From NCBI RefSeq assembly GCF_022429645.1, contig NZ_CP092480.1, positions 1,532,501 through 1,596,500 on the forward strand: 64,000 nucleotides of DNA, written 5' to 3'. The notes under the pieces are model-generated. The model did not search any database. It saw only the letters and a list, made by a program, of their open reading frames with translations, and was not told the DNA's origin. This stretch comes from Lutibacter sp. A80 (GTDB lineage Bacteria > Bacteroidota > Bacteroidia > Flavobacteriales > Flavobacteriaceae). The position numbers and the translations under genes are program-made. This document shows positions 31,767-42,369 of the stretch, one piece after another. Position 1 is the stretch's first letter. Each line of letters starts with the position of its first letter.

Positions 31767-32681
31767 TTAATCTCTTATTAGTGGCATTGTTGAACATCTT
31801 AATAATCCTTCTTGTTTAGAAATTTCTGCATAAGGTACCTCTTCAACTGTAAAACCTTGTGTACGCAACCAAGTATTTAATCTTATAAAATTCTTTTCAG
31901 AAACAACTACTTCATTTGAAATTGAAAAAACATTCGAAAACATTTGATACATCTCATCTGCTGAAATTTCAAAAAGATTTTCTTTTCCGAATAAATTTAC
32001 TAGAAAATTATAATCTTCTACATTTTTAAACCCTTCTTTATGAATAATAGCTTTGCTTTTTCCTACTGGCTGAAAACAACAATCTAAATGAAGTGCATTT
32101 TTTTTTGCATTAGTATTTGATTTTACCAATTCAAATTCTTTAACAATTTTATGAGGAAACAATTCTTTAATAAAATTCACTCCTTTCATATTTGTTCTAG
32201 CAGTAATTATATCTGCATAATCTTCACCTTTATAAGTTCCAATAAATATATAATTTCCCCAAAGCATAACATCTCCACCTTCAAAGTGAACATCACTAGA
32301 TGTTTCTATAATGTTTGAAGGATCTATAGTATCTAATACATATTTAATTGCATCTATTTCTTTCTCCCTATCAGGTAAAATATTAGATTTAATCAATTTA
32401 TCTTCGATAACAAAAGCAATATCTCTAGAAAAAATTTGGTTGTAATTTTCAATAACTTCAGGACGAAATACTTCTACATTGTATTTTTCAAAAATTGTAT
32501 TTAAAGATTCCATTTCAGCAACCATGTCTTTTTCTAAAGGATAAGTTCCTGACTTTATATGCTCTACAGATTTAGGGTCGTACGCATCTTCAATTTTTGG
32601 GATTTCCCCACAAGATTTTGCTGTTCCTAATATAACAGCTCTAAGGCGTGAAGTTTCATCTTGAATATTTAATTTTATCAT
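31767..32681 (-). CDS. Dimethylarginine dimethylaminohydrolase-like / amidinotransferase
   Basis: A 304-residue member of the pentein superfamily: N-terminal ETSRLRAVILGTAKSCGEIP, substrate site FSRDIAFVIEDKLI, VHFEGGDVMLWGNYIFIG, His-bearing NALHLDCCFQPV, and catalytic Cys296 in GLLRCSTMPLIR. The FEGGDV and C-terminal RCSTMPL motifs are those of arginine deiminase, DDAH and glycine amidinotransferase. Which reaction it performs is not decided by sequence; with CtlX next to it, an arginine-to-citrulline/ornithine route is likely. A strong terminator lies only about 20 bases upstream and no -7 box is visible in the gap, so expression may depend on read-through from gltA. Confidence 0.8.
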   Translation of the reverse strand: MIKLNIQDETSRLRAVILGTAKSCGEIPKIEDAYDPKSVEHIKSGTYPLEKDMVAEMESLNTIFEKYNVEVFRPEVIENYNQIFSRDIAFVIEDKLIKSNILPDREKEIDAIKYVLDTIDPSNIIETSSDVHFEGGDVMLWGNYIFIGTYKGEDYADIITARTNMKGVNFIKELFPHKIVKEFELVKSNTNAKKNALHLDCCFQPVGKSKAIIHKEGFKNVEDYNFLVNLFGKENLFEISADEMYQMFSNVFSISNEVVVSEKNFIRLNTWLRTQGFTVEEVPYAEISKQEGLLRCSTMPLIRD

Positions 32682-32701
32682 ATTCTAAATATTTTGACGT
32701 A

Positions 32702-32744
32702 AAAATAAGAAAACCTCATAATTAATATGAGGTTTTCTTATTTT
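32702..32744 (-). terminator. Intrinsic terminator after gltA
   Basis: AAGAAAACCTCATA (32707-32720) pairs with TATGAGGTTTTCTT (32726-32739); the stem extends outward to about 19 pairs, with Us following on the minus strand. Confidence 0.9.
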
Positions 32745-32760
32745 TTATAAAATTAAAATT

Positions 32761-34047
32761 TTATCTTTTATCTTCAGGAATAAATGGTCTTAATGTAGAG
32801 CCAATATATAATTGTCTTGGTCTTCCAATTGGTTCTTTTCTTAAACGCATTTCTCTCCATTGTGCAATCCAACCTGGTAAACGACCTAGAGCAAACATAA
32901 CTGTAAACATAGGAATTGGAATTCCGAGTGCTCTATAAATAATACCAGAATAAAAATCTACATTTGGATATAAATTACGAGATTTAAAATATTCATCTTC
33001 TAAAGCTACTTTAGCTAAGCCTCTTGCAATATCTAATACAGGATCATCAATACCTAAATCTGCTAAAACTTCATCAGCAGCAACTTTAATAATATTTGCA
33101 CGTGGATCAAAGTTTTTATAAACTCTATGCCCAAATCCCATTAATCTAAATGGATCGTTTTTATCTTTAGCTTTCTCAATATATTTTTGATAGTCACCTC
33201 CATCTGCTTTAATTTCTTCTAACATTTCAATTACAGCTTGGTTTGCACCTCCGTGTAATCTACCCCATAAAGCTGAAATACCCGCTGAAATAGATGCAAA
33301 TAACCCAGCGTGAGATGAACCTGCAATTCTAACGGTTGATGTAGAACAGTTTTGTTCGTGATCGGCATGTAATATTAATAATTTATCTAAGGCATCTACT
33401 ATTACAGGGTTTGACTTATATGTTTCATTAGGTAAATCAAACATCATTTTTAGAAAGTTTTCTACATATCCTAAAGAGCTATCTCCATATTCTAAAGGCA
33501 AGCCTTCTTCTTTTCTATAAGCCCAAGCAGCTAAAACAGGTAATTTTCCTAAAATTTTAACTATAGCATTATACATTTCTTCTTCTGAATCTACATTTAC
33601 ACTTTTTGGATTAAAAGCAGTTAATGCACTCGTTAAAGCTGAAACTACTCCCATTGGATGAGCTGACTTAGGAAATCCATCTAAAATCTTTTGAACATCT
33701 GTATCTACTAAAGAATTTTTTTGAATATCTCTATGAAATTTATCATTTTGTTCTTTTGTAGGTAATTCACCAAAAATTAACAAATATGCTACCTCTAAAA
33801 AATCTGATTTTTCAGCTAACTCTTCAATAGAGTAGCCTCTGTAACGTAAAATTCCTTTTTCACCATCTAAAAAAGTAACACCACTTTCACAAGAACTTGT
33901 ATTTTTAAATCCATTATCAATAGTTGTAACACCGTTAGTAACACTTCTTAAAGTTGAAATATCAATGGCAAGTTCATTTTCTGTTCCCTCCAAAATTGGA
34001 AACTCATACTTTTTACCTCCTACTTCTAAAATTGCTTTTTCTGCCAT
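32761..34047 (-). CDS. gltA: Citrate synthase
   Basis: Condenses acetyl-CoA and oxaloacetate in the first TCA step. The 428-residue length is that of the type II (hexameric, NADH-sensitive in proteobacteria) family. Active-site segments are present: LHADHEQNCSTSTVR, ASISAGISALWGRLHGGANQAV, MGFGHRVYKNFDPRA (catalytic His) and DFYSGIIYRALGIP (catalytic Asp). C-terminal Arg-rich SRLKEPIGRPRQ-type region reads RLRKEPIGRPRQLYIG. It is in the conserved flavobacterial run rplQ-carA-eno-gltA and separated from eno by the eno terminator. Confidence 0.97.
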   Translation of the reverse strand: MAEKAILEVGGKKYEFPILEGTENELAIDISTLRSVTNGVTTIDNGFKNTSSCESGVTFLDGEKGILRYRGYSIEELAEKSDFLEVAYLLIFGELPTKEQNDKFHRDIQKNSLVDTDVQKILDGFPKSAHPMGVVSALTSALTAFNPKSVNVDSEEEMYNAIVKILGKLPVLAAWAYRKEEGLPLEYGDSSLGYVENFLKMMFDLPNETYKSNPVIVDALDKLLILHADHEQNCSTSTVRIAGSSHAGLFASISAGISALWGRLHGGANQAVIEMLEEIKADGGDYQKYIEKAKDKNDPFRLMGFGHRVYKNFDPRANIIKVAADEVLADLGIDDPVLDIARGLAKVALEDEYFKSRNLYPNVDFYSGIIYRALGIPIPMFTVMFALGRLPGWIAQWREMRLRKEPIGRPRQLYIGSTLRPFIPEDKR

Positions 34048-34176
34048 ATTTAATTTATATCATATTATGTTAGTAATCTTTTTTTCACTATGAGCGAATT
34101 TAATAATTTTTAGACTATTCCAAAAGAATTTTGAATAATGTTTTGTTAATATTGTATATATTTTTGTTACATAAAC

Positions 34177-34207
34177 AAAAAAGCTGAGTAAAAACTCAGC
34201 TTTTTTT
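34177..34207 (-). terminator. Intrinsic terminator after eno
   Basis: AAGCTGAGT (34181-34189) pairs with ACTCAGCTT (34194-34202) around AAAA, with A-run and T-run flanks. On the minus strand a U-run follows. Confidence 0.9.
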
Positions 34208-34226
34208 AATAAAATAAACTTTTTGA

Positions 34227-35528
<1,302 letters not shown>

Positions 35529-35549
35529 TTATTAAATTATTATCTACTT

Positions 35550-35557
35550 CAAATTTA
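35550..35557 (-). promoter_or_regulatory. -7 promoter element for eno
   Basis: Minus strand TAAATTTG, 34 bases before the eno ATG; no clear -33. Confidence 0.4.
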
Positions 35558-35630
35558 CAAAATAAAGACTAATTTTTGACGTATTTTTTAACCTTTTATA
35601 CGATAACGTTTTCGTTTTTTGGATTAAAAA

Positions 35631-35663
35631 AAAAGTCACTAACTAGCTTAATTAGTGACTTTT
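35631..35663 (-). terminator. Intrinsic terminator after carA
   Basis: AAAAGTCACTAA (35631-35642) pairs perfectly with TTAGTGACTTTT (35652-35663); U-run follows on the minus strand. Six bases beyond the carA stop. Confidence 0.9.
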
Positions 35664-35668
35664 ACAAT

Positions 35669-36775
35669 TTATTTTTTATTTACTTCTATGTTCTCTATAA
35701 ATTGGTCAAATAGATATGAAGAATCATGTGGTCCAGGACTAGCCTCTGGGTGATATTGTACTGAAAAACAATTTTTATTTTTCATTTTCATACCGGCTAA
35801 AGTATTATCATTTAAATGTAAATGTGTGACTTCAAAATCTGGATGTGCATCAACTGCTTCCTTACTAACAACAAATCCATGATTTTGTGAAGTAATTTCA
35901 CCTTTACCAGTTAACAAGTTTTTTACTGGATGATTAATACCTCTATGCCCGTTGTGCATTTTATAAATTTCCATATTATTAGCCAATGCAATAATTTGAT
36001 GTCCTAAACAAATTCCAAACAATGGAAGGTTTTGCTTAATTATTTCCTTTGCTACATTTTTAGCTTCTTCTAAAGGTGTTGGATCACCAGGTCCATTAGA
36101 TAGAAAATAACCATCTGGATTAAAAGCAGCCATTTCCTCAAAGGTTGCATTGTATGGAAATACTTTTATATAGCATCCTCTTTTAGCTAAATTTCTTAGA
36201 ATATTCTTTTTTATACCTAAATCTAGAGCTGAAATTTTATAAGGAGCATTCTCGTCACCATAAAAATAAGGTTCTTTAGTTGATACTTTAGATGCTAATT
36301 CTAAACCTTTCATATCCGGAACACCAATTAATTGCTCTTTTAAAGATGCAATATCTAAATTGGTTGAAATAACAGCATTCATAGCTCCTTTATCTCTAAT
36401 ATAACTAACAACGGCACGTGTATCAATATCGGAAATAGCCATTAAATTTTGTTTTTCAAAATAATTTTCAAGCGAACCTTCTGCGTTTATACGAGAATAA
36501 TTAAAACTAAAATTTTTACATACCAATCCTGAAATTTTAATTGAATCAGATTCCACTTCGTTATTATTAACACCGTAGTTTCCAATATGAGCATTTGTAG
36601 TTAACATTAACTGCCCAAAATAAGAAGGATCAGTAAATACTTCTTGATAACCTGTCATTCCTGTATTGTAACAAATTTCTCCAAAAGCGGTTCCGTCTAT
36701 TCCAATTGATTTTCCTTCAAAAATAGTTCCGTCAGCTAATAATAGAATAGCTTTTTTTTGTTGTTTATATTTCAT
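35669..36775 (-). CDS. carA: Carbamoyl-phosphate synthase small subunit
   Basis: Glutaminase subunit of carbamoyl-phosphate synthase, feeding arginine and pyrimidine synthesis. The 368-residue protein has the N-terminal CPSase domain (LLLADGTIFEGKSIG, CYNTGMTGYQEVFTDPSY) and a class I amidotransferase domain with GPGDP, the catalytic Cys in LPLFGICLGHQIIALA and C-terminal His/Glu in SVQYHPEASPGP. No carB lies in the window; in flavobacteria the two are often apart. No PyrR-type or arginine leader is evident; a -7 box is at 36856-36863. Confidence 0.97.
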   Translation of the reverse strand: MKYKQQKKAILLLADGTIFEGKSIGIDGTAFGEICYNTGMTGYQEVFTDPSYFGQLMLTTNAHIGNYGVNNNEVESDSIKISGLVCKNFSFNYSRINAEGSLENYFEKQNLMAISDIDTRAVVSYIRDKGAMNAVISTNLDIASLKEQLIGVPDMKGLELASKVSTKEPYFYGDENAPYKISALDLGIKKNILRNLAKRGCYIKVFPYNATFEEMAAFNPDGYFLSNGPGDPTPLEEAKNVAKEIIKQNLPLFGICLGHQIIALANNMEIYKMHNGHRGINHPVKNLLTGKGEITSQNHGFVVSKEAVDAHPDFEVTHLHLNDNTLAGMKMKNKNCFSVQYHPEASPGPHDSSYLFDQFIENIEVNKK

Positions 36776-36855
36776 CTGTTAAATAATTTCTAGTTAGTTT
36801 TTGGTTTATTTAAAACTTAATGATTGAATTAAAAAAAATAATTCCTAAATTACTT

Positions 36856-36863
36856 CAAAATTA
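36856..36863 (-). promoter_or_regulatory. Possible -7 promoter element for carA
   Basis: Minus strand TAATTTTG, about 80 bases before the carA ATG; no -33 partner. Weak. Confidence 0.3.
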
Positions 36864-36879
36864 AAATTTTTATTTAAAA

Positions 36880-36910
36880 AAAAGGATAAACTATAAAATA
36901 GCTTATCCTT
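36880..36910 (-). terminator. Intrinsic terminator ending the ribosomal array
   Basis: AAAGGATAA (36881-36889) pairs with TTATCCTTT (36903-36911), with an inner CTA/TAG stem and A/T tails. 27 bases beyond the rplQ stop. Confidence 0.85.
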
Positions 36911-36937
36911 TTAAATTTTATTAAAAAAAGTAAATCA

Positions 36938-37417
36938 TTAATTATCTTCTTTTACATCTTCAGATTTATCAACAGTTTCAACAACTGTTTCTTGAACTTT
37001 TTTAGATCTACCTCTACGTGTAGTTTTCTTTTTAGCTTTATTATTAGGGTTATAAATAGTATTATAATCTACTAGTTCAACCATTGCCATAGGAGCGTTA
37101 TCTCCTTGACGATTTCCTAATTTAATAATACGTAAATAACCTCCTGGTCTATCAGCTACTTTTACAGAAATTTCTTTAAATAATTCTGTTACAGCAAATT
37201 TATTTCTTAAATAACTAAATACAACTCTACGGTTATGTGTAGTATCGTCTTTAGATTTAGTAATTAGAGGCTCTACATATTGTCTTAAAGCTTTAGCTTT
37301 AGCAACTGTTGTATTAATACGCTTATGTTCAATTAAAGAACAAGCCATATTAGCAAACATAGCTTTTCTATGCGCTGTTTGTCTTCCTAAGTGGTTAAAT
37401 TTCTTTCCGTGTCTCAT
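36938..37417 (-). CDS. rplQ: 50S ribosomal protein L17
   Basis: L17 lines the tunnel exit of the large subunit. The 159-residue protein begins [20 protein letters not shown] and contains [21 protein letters not shown] and [27 protein letters not shown]. coli L17 has 127 residues; here about 40 extra C-terminal residues are first strongly basic ([16 protein letters not shown]) then acidic ([10 protein letters not shown]), a tail I recall from Bacteroidota L17. Last gene of the long ribosomal array, 35 bases after rpoA. Confidence 0.98.
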   Translation of the reverse strand: MRHGKKFNHLGRQTAHRKAMFANMACSLIEHKRINTTVAKAKALRQYVEPLITKSKDDTTHNRRVVFSYLRNKFAVTELFKEISVKVADRPGGYLRIIKLGNRQGDNAPMAMVELVDYNTIYNPNNKAKKKTTRRGRSKKVQETVVETVDKSEDVKEDN

Positions 37418-37452
37418 CTCTATATTGTATTAATTAAAACCTAAGTTTTAAA

Positions 37453-38445
37453 TTAATCTTTGTCTAATTTATATTTACTCAAATCCATTCCAAAACTTAA
37501 ACCTTTATTATGAACTAATTCGTCCAATTCAGTTAAAGATTTTTTACCGAAATTACGGAATTTCATTAAATCATTTTTATTAAATGATACCAAATCACCT
37601 AATGTATCTACTTCAGCTGCTTTTAAACAATTTAGCGCACGTACAGATAAATCCATATCAACTAATTTTGTTTTTAATAACTGACGCATATGTAGAGATT
37701 CCTCATCATAAGTTTCAGTTTGTGCAATCTCATCAGCCTCTAAAGTGATACGCTCATCAGAGAATAACATAAAGTGGTGAATTAAGATTTTAGCTGCTTC
37801 AGTTAAAGCATCTTTAGGTGCTATTGATCCATCAGTAGTAATATCAAAAACTAATTTTTCGTAATCAGTTTTTTGTTCTACACGGAAGTTTTCAACAGCA
37901 TATTTTACATTTATTATTGGTGTAAAAATAGAATCTGTAAAAATAGTTCCTAATGCAACTCCAGACTTTTTATTTTCATCGGCAGGTACAAAACCTCTTC
38001 CTTTTTCTATTGTAATTTCAAAATCTAAAGAAACAGATTTTTCCATATTACAGATAACTAGATCGTGATTTAACACTTGAAAACCTGAAATATATTTTTG
38101 TAAATCTCCAGCTGTTAATTGCTCTTGATTAGATATTGAAACATTAACAGTTTCTCTATCTGAATCTTCTATTTGTTTCTTAAAACGTACTTGTTTTAAG
38201 TTTAAAATAATTTCGGTTACATCTTCTACAACACCTTTAACAGTAGAAAACTCGTGTTCAATACCTTCAATACGAAGTGATGTTATTGCAAAACCTTCTA
38301 ATGAAGATAAAAGCACTCTTCTTAAAGCATTACCAACTGTTAAACCAAATCCTTGTTCTAACGGTCTAAATTCGAATCTACCTTGAAAATCGGTAGAATC
38401 AATCATAATTACTTTATCGGGCTTTTGAAAATTTAAAATTGCCAT
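37453..38445 (-). CDS. rpoA: DNA-directed RNA polymerase alpha subunit
   Basis: Alpha scaffolds beta and beta-prime assembly. The 330-residue protein has the N-terminal dimerisation domain ([28 protein letters not shown], about 25-55; [20 protein letters not shown]) and the C-terminal domain ([21 protein letters not shown]... [16 protein letters not shown], about 255-315) that contacts UP elements and activators. Full length, between rpsD and rplQ, as in the alpha operon of other bacteria. Confidence 0.99.
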   Translation of the reverse strand: MAILNFQKPDKVIMIDSTDFQGRFEFRPLEQGFGLTVGNALRRVLLSSLEGFAITSLRIEGIEHEFSTVKGVVEDVTEIILNLKQVRFKKQIEDSDRETVNVSISNQEQLTAGDLQKYISGFQVLNHDLVICNMEKSVSLDFEITIEKGRGFVPADENKKSGVALGTIFTDSIFTPIINVKYAVENFRVEQKTDYEKLVFDITTDGSIAPKDALTEAAKILIHHFMLFSDERITLEADEIAQTETYDEESLHMRQLLKTKLVDMDLSVRALNCLKAAEVDTLGDLVSFNKNDLMKFRNFGKKSLTELDELVHNKGLSFGMDLSKYKLDKD

Positions 38446-38467
38446 AATTGAATTGGTATCTTTAAAA

Positions 38468-39073
38468 TTATTTAGAGTATAACTCTACGATTAATTGTTC
38501 CTTGATGTTTTCTGGAATTTGAATTCTTTCAGGGACACTAACAAAGTTTCCTTGTTTTGTATCAGAATTCCAAGTAAGCCATTCGTAAACATCATTTCTA
38601 TTAGCTAAAGAATCTTCAATAGCTACTAACGATTTTGATTTTTCTCTTACAGCTACAACATCACCAGCTTTTAATGAAAAAGAAGGAATACTAACTAATT
38701 CACCATTTACAGTAATATGACGATGAGAAACTAATTGACGTGCACCACTACGACTAGGAGCAATTCCTAATCTATATACAACATTATCTAAACGAGATTC
38801 ACATAATTGAAGTAAAATTTCACCTGTTACTCCTGTAGAAGCAGATGCTTTTTTAAATAAATTAGAGAATTGTTTTTCTAAAATTCCGTAAGTATATTTT
38901 GCTTTTTGCTTTTCAGCTAATTGAATAGCGTATTCAGATTTTTTTCCTCTACGTCTATTGTTTCCATGTTGTCCTGGAGGATAATTTCTTTTTTCGAAAG
39001 ATTTATCTTCTCCAAAAATTGCTTCGCCAAATTTACGAGCAATTTTAGTTTTTGGTCCTGTATATCTTGCCAT
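38468..39073 (-). CDS. rpsD: 30S ribosomal protein S4
   Basis: S4 nucleates assembly of the 16S 5' domain. The 201-residue protein has the N-terminal [18 protein letters not shown] and the S4 RNA-binding module ([34 protein letters not shown], about 93-127). The N-terminus lacks the four-cysteine zinc site, so it is the zinc-free form. In E. coli S4 represses the alpha operon by binding its mRNA. Here an 82-base gap immediately upstream holds a nested stem-loop (39088-39137), so the autoregulatory site may sit in front of rpsD itself. Confidence 0.99.
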   Translation of the reverse strand: MARYTGPKTKIARKFGEAIFGEDKSFEKRNYPPGQHGNNRRRGKKSEYAIQLAEKQKAKYTYGILEKQFSNLFKKASASTGVTGEILLQLCESRLDNVVYRLGIAPSRSGARQLVSHRHITVNGELVSIPSFSLKAGDVVAVREKSKSLVAIEDSLANRNDVYEWLTWNSDTKQGNFVSVPERIQIPENIKEQLIVELYSK

Positions 39074-39087
39074 TTTTTTTAGTTATT

Positions 39088-39137
39088 GGTAGGGATTATG
39101 AATTAAGGCTAATCCTTCGATAATCTAAATTCCTACC
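39088..39137 (-). promoter_or_regulatory. Candidate S4-binding leader RNA before rpsD
   Basis: Nested stems: GGTAGG (39088-39093) with CCTACC (39132-39137); directly inside, GATTAT (39094-39099) with ATAATC (39120-39125); inner AAGG (39105-39108) with CCTT (39114-39117). A six-base bulge lies at 39126-39131. Read on the minus strand it sits 15 bases before the rpsD ATG. There is no U-tract, so a translational rather than a termination switch is suggested. Confidence 0.5.
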
Positions 39138-39155
39138 TGTTAAAATATTAATTTA

Positions 39156-39539
39156 TTATACTCTTCTTCTTTTTGGTGGTCTACAACCATTATGTGGTAA
39201 TGGAGTAACATCAATAATTTCAGAAACTTCGATTCCTAAATTATGAATAGATCTAATTGCAGATTCTCTACCGTTACCAGGTCCTTTTACAAAGACTTTA
39301 ACTTTTCTCATTCCTGCCTCATGTGCAACACGTGCACAATCTTCTGCAGCTAACTGAGCAGCATAAGGAGTATTCTTTTTAGAACCTCTAAATCCCATTT
39401 TCCCTGCTGATGACCAAGATATTACATCACCTCTTTTATTTGTAAGTGAAATAATAATATTGTTGAATGAAGCTGTGATGTGTGCTTCACCCACAGTTTC
39501 AACTATAACTTTACGTTTTTTTGAACTAGTTTTCGCCAT
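39156..39539 (-). CDS. rpsK: 30S ribosomal protein S11
   Basis: S11 forms part of the platform near the mRNA exit and Shine-Dalgarno region. The 127-residue protein has [60 protein letters not shown] and the C-terminal [15 protein letters not shown]. Length is usual. It is preceded by a 103-base gap after rpsM that is low-complexity (AACTAA-type repeats) without a convincing structure, and followed by the 82-base structured gap before rpsD. Confidence 0.98.
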   Translation of the reverse strand: MAKTSSKKRKVIVETVGEAHITASFNNIIISLTNKRGDVISWSSAGKMGFRGSKKNTPYAAQLAAEDCARVAHEAGMRKVKVFVKGPGNGRESAIRSIHNLGIEVSEIIDVTPLPHNGCRPPKRRRV

Positions 39540-39642
39540 ATTTTTTAGTTTTAGTTGTTAGTTCTTAGTTTTTAGAATCCTAAACATTTCTATTTCAAAC
39601 AGATTCATCTAACTTCTAATCACTACTTTCTAACACCTTTAA

Positions 39643-40017
39643 TTATTTAGTTGCCTTTTTCTTATTAGCTACAGTCTTACGTTTACCTTTTCTGGTTCTA
39701 GAATTATTCTTAGTTCTTTGACCTCTTAATGGTAAACCTGATCTATGACGAATTCCTCTGTAACATCCAATATCCATTAATCGCTTAATGCTTAATTGAA
39801 TTTCTGAACGTAATTCACCTTCAATAGTTAATGTACCAACAGCTTCACGAATACTGTGAATCTCTTCATCCGTCCAATCTTGAACTTTTGTACTTTCATC
39901 TACTTTTGCTGCAGCTAAAATTTCTTTAGCTTTGCTTTTTCCAATTCCAAAAATATATGTTAACGCAATAACACCTCTTTTATTTTTAGGAATATCAATA
40001 CCTGCTATTCTTGCCAT
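39643..40017 (-). CDS. rpsM: 30S ribosomal protein S13
   Basis: S13 is a head protein that contacts the P-site tRNA and bridges to L5. The 124-residue protein shows [57 protein letters not shown] and a basic C-terminal tail ([13 protein letters not shown]) that reaches tRNA. Gene lies 2 bases after rpmJ, in the conserved infA-rpmJ-rpsM-rpsK-rpsD-rpoA-rplQ order. Confidence 0.98.
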   Translation of the reverse strand: MARIAGIDIPKNKRGVIALTYIFGIGKSKAKEILAAAKVDESTKVQDWTDEEIHSIREAVGTLTIEGELRSEIQLSIKRLMDIGCYRGIRHRSGLPLRGQRTKNNSRTRKGKRKTVANKKKATK

Positions 40018-40019
40018 AA

Positions 40020-40136
40020 TTATCCTTGTCTTTGTTTAAATCTAGGATTCTTTTTGTTGATTACATATAATCTGCCTTTTCTACGCACAATCTTGCACTC
40101 GGCACTTCTCTTTTTTACTGAAGCTCTAACTTTCAT
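40020..40136 (-). CDS. rpmJ: 50S ribosomal protein L36, zinc-free form
   Basis: A 38-codon gene read on the minus strand from ATG at 40134-40136 to TAA at 40020-40022, product beginning [20 protein letters not shown] and ending NPRFKQRQG. Zinc-binding L36 has Cys11, Cys14, Cys27 and His33; here only Cys14 remains, with Ser11, Asn27 and Phe33, so it is the zinc-independent (C-minus) type. It sits between infA and rpsM, 11 bases from the former and 2 from the latter, in the canonical place. The reading frame is too short for most gene finders but the sequence is diagnostic. Confidence 0.95.
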   Translation of the reverse strand: MKVRASVKKRSAECKIVRRKGRLYVINKKNPRFKQRQG

Positions 40137-40147
40137 CCGTTTATACT

Positions 40148-40363
40148 TTAATATCTGTAAGTAATTCTTGCTTTTGTTAAGTCATATGGACTCATCTCTA
40201 ACTTAACTTTATCTCCAGGTAATAATTTAATATAATGCATACGCATCTTCCCTGAAATATGAGCTGTTACAATGTGTCCATTTTCCAACTCTACACGAAA
40301 CATTGCATTAGACAATGCTTCTGTAATTGTTCCGTCTTGTTGTATTGCTGGTTGTTTTGCCAT
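40148..40363 (-). CDS. infA: Translation initiation factor IF-1
   Basis: IF-1 is an OB-fold protein that occupies the A site of the 30S subunit during initiation. The 71-residue protein is [28 protein letters not shown]... [40 protein letters not shown], standard length and motif order. Its ATG overlaps the secY stop by one base (TAATG), which suggests translational coupling. Confidence 0.98.
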   Translation of the reverse strand: MAKQPAIQQDGTITEALSNAMFRVELENGHIVTAHISGKMRMHYIKLLPGDKVKLEMSPYDLTKARITYRY

Positions 40364-41697
40364 TATGTTACTGATTTTCTTTTAGTTCCTTTTTTCATTA
40401 AACCATCATAATGACGATTTAATAAATGAGAATTTATTTGTTGAATGGTGTCTATTGCAACTCCAACCATAATCAATAAAGAGGTACCACCATAAAATAA
40501 TGCCCAAGATTGAGTCAATCCAAATTTAACAACAATTGCTGGTAAAATAGCTACAAGAGCTAAAAATAATGAACCTGGAAATGTTATTAATGATAATACT
40601 CTATCTAGCATATCAGCAGTATCTTTACCTGGTCTTATTCCAGGAATAAATCCTCCGCTTCGTTTTAAATCATCAGCCATTTTATTTGTTGGTATTGTAA
40701 TTGCGGTGTAAAAATAACTAAAAATTATTATTAACAATGCAAATAATACATTATACCAAAAACCAAACATATCTGAAAACTGAATACCAATCTCTTTTAT
40801 TGTATCGTTACTAGAACGTTGTAACAATGCTGGAGCAAACATAATTGCTTGTGCAAATATAATTGGCATTACACCTGATGAATTTAATTTTAAAGGTAAA
40901 TAATCTCTGGCACCAGTTACATTTTTAATATTACCTGCTACTGTTTTTCTAGCATATTGAACAGCTATTCTTCGAACAGCAGTTACTAAATAAACACAAA
41001 CCATTATAACTAAGAACCAAACTATTAGTTCAATTAATATCATAATTGCTCCTCCATTTGATGCTGTTAGTTTAGAAACAGCCTCTTGAATAAAGGATGC
41101 TGGAAAACGTGCAATAATACCAATCATAATTAATAATGAAATACCATTACCAATTCCTTTATCAGTAATTTTTTCACCTAACCACATTGCAAAAACAGTT
41201 CCAGAAGTTAAAATTACCATTGAACTTATCCAAAACATACTTCCGCTAATATAAAATGCTGAAGAAGGTATTAATTGATAGATATTAGTAATATAAGCTG
41301 GACCTTGAACCATAGTAATAGCGATAGTTAACCAACGTGTAATCTGATTGATTTTTTTTCTTCCACTTTCACCATCTTTTTGCAATTTTTGTAAATAAGG
41401 AACTGCTATACCCATTAACTGAACAACAATTGAAGCTGATATATAAGGCATAATACCTAAAGCAACAATTGATGCCTGTGCAAAAGCACCTCCAGTAAAC
41501 ATATCAAGTAATCCTAAAATTCCCCCTCCACTAGTTTGATTTTCTAATGCAGTTTGTGCAACAGCAATATCAATACCTGGAAGCGGAACTTGAGCCGCAA
41601 AACGATAGATAGCCATAAATCCAAGAGTTAATAGAATCTTATTTCTAAGTTCTTCTATAATCCAAATGTCTTTAATGGTTTGAATAAATTTTTTCAT
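40363..41697 (-). CDS. secY: Protein translocase subunit SecY
   Basis: SecY forms the protein-conducting channel of the Sec translocon. The 444-residue protein has about ten hydrophobic segments, the N-terminal [20 protein letters not shown] and plug region [32 protein letters not shown], cytosolic loop C4 ([33 protein letters not shown]) and C5 ([23 protein letters not shown]), which bind SecA or the ribosome. It lies between rplO and infA; the adk and map genes that often follow secY in other phyla are absent here, and infA follows directly with a one-base overlap. Confidence 0.98.
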   Translation of the reverse strand: MKKFIQTIKDIWIIEELRNKILLTLGFMAIYRFAAQVPLPGIDIAVAQTALENQTSGGGILGLLDMFTGGAFAQASIVALGIMPYISASIVVQLMGIAVPYLQKLQKDGESGRKKINQITRWLTIAITMVQGPAYITNIYQLIPSSAFYISGSMFWISSMVILTSGTVFAMWLGEKITDKGIGNGISLLIMIGIIARFPASFIQEAVSKLTASNGGAIMILIELIVWFLVIMVCVYLVTAVRRIAVQYARKTVAGNIKNVTGARDYLPLKLNSSGVMPIIFAQAIMFAPALLQRSSNDTIKEIGIQFSDMFGFWYNVLFALLIIIFSYFYTAITIPTNKMADDLKRSGGFIPGIRPGKDTADMLDRVLSLITFPGSLFLALVAILPAIVVKFGLTQSWALFYGGTSLLIMVGVAIDTIQQINSHLLNRHYDGLMKKGTKRKSVT

Positions 41698-41707
41698 CTA
41701 TATAATA

Positions 41708-42160
41708 TTATAACGTTTCTGCTGTACCACCAGCATTTTCAATTGCAGCTTTTGCAGTTGCTGTAAATTTATGAACAGTTATGTTTAATTTAGCTTTTAA
41801 TTCACCGTTTCCTAGTATTTTAACTAAGTCGTTTTTACCAGCTAATCTATTTTCAATTAAAATATCTAATGTAACTGTATCTGTAATTTTACCATTATCA
41901 ACCAATTCTTGTAATTTATGCAAGTTAATACCTGCATATTCTTTACGGTTCATATTAGTAAAACCAAATTTAGGTACACGTCTTTGTAAAGGCATTTGAC
42001 CACCTTCAAAACCAACTTTTCTAGAATATCCTGAACGAGATTTTGCCCCTTTGTGACCTCTTGTTGCAGTTCCGCCTTTACCAGAGCCTTGGCCTCTACC
42101 AATTCTTTTTCCCTGAGATTTAACAGATCCTGCAGCAGGTTTTAAGTTATTTAATGTCAT
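41708..42160 (-). CDS. rplO: 50S ribosomal protein L15
   Basis: L15 organises 23S domain structure late in assembly. The 150-residue protein begins TLNNLKPAAGSVKSQGKRIGRGQGSGKGG, with the glycine/arginine-rich basic N-terminal arm, then SGYSRKVGFEGGQMPLQRRVPKFGF and the C-terminal globular domain (ELKAKLNITVHKFTATAKAAIENAGG). It is between rpmD and secY with 13- and 10-base spacings. Confidence 0.98.
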   Translation of the reverse strand: MTLNNLKPAAGSVKSQGKRIGRGQGSGKGGTATRGHKGAKSRSGYSRKVGFEGGQMPLQRRVPKFGFTNMNRKEYAGINLHKLQELVDNGKITDTVTLDILIENRLAGKNDLVKILGNGELKAKLNITVHKFTATAKAAIENAGGTAETL

Positions 42161-42173
42161 CTTTTATAAAATG

Positions 42174-42356
42174 TTATTTAACTTCTTCAACAGAAATTAA
42201 GTGTTTAACTGTATTTACCATTCCAAGGATTGCTGGAGTAGCCTCATGTTCTACTACTTGGTCAATCTTATGTAAACCTAGAGCCTCAAGAGTTCTTTTT
42301 TGATTTTGAGGACGTCTAATTTTACTTTTCACTTGTGTTACTTTAATTTTTGCCAT
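42174..42356 (-). CDS. rpmD: 50S ribosomal protein L30
   Basis: L30 is a small large-subunit protein at the central protuberance side. The 60-residue product reads AKIKVTQVKSKIRRPQNQKR, TLEALGLHKIDQVVEHEATP and GMVNTVKHLISVEEV, which is the full-length family pattern. It is between rpsE and rplO as in other spc clusters. Confidence 0.97.
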   Translation of the reverse strand: MAKIKVTQVKSKIRRPQNQKRTLEALGLHKIDQVVEHEATPAILGMVNTVKHLISVEEVK

Positions 42357-42369
42357 CGTACTCCTTGTT

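Noticed and set aside
39540..39642. Possible structured RNA in the 103-base rpsM-rpsK gap
   Set aside because: Only TTTAG/CTAAA and similar weak pairs in a low-complexity AACTAA-rich stretch; no convincing fold.
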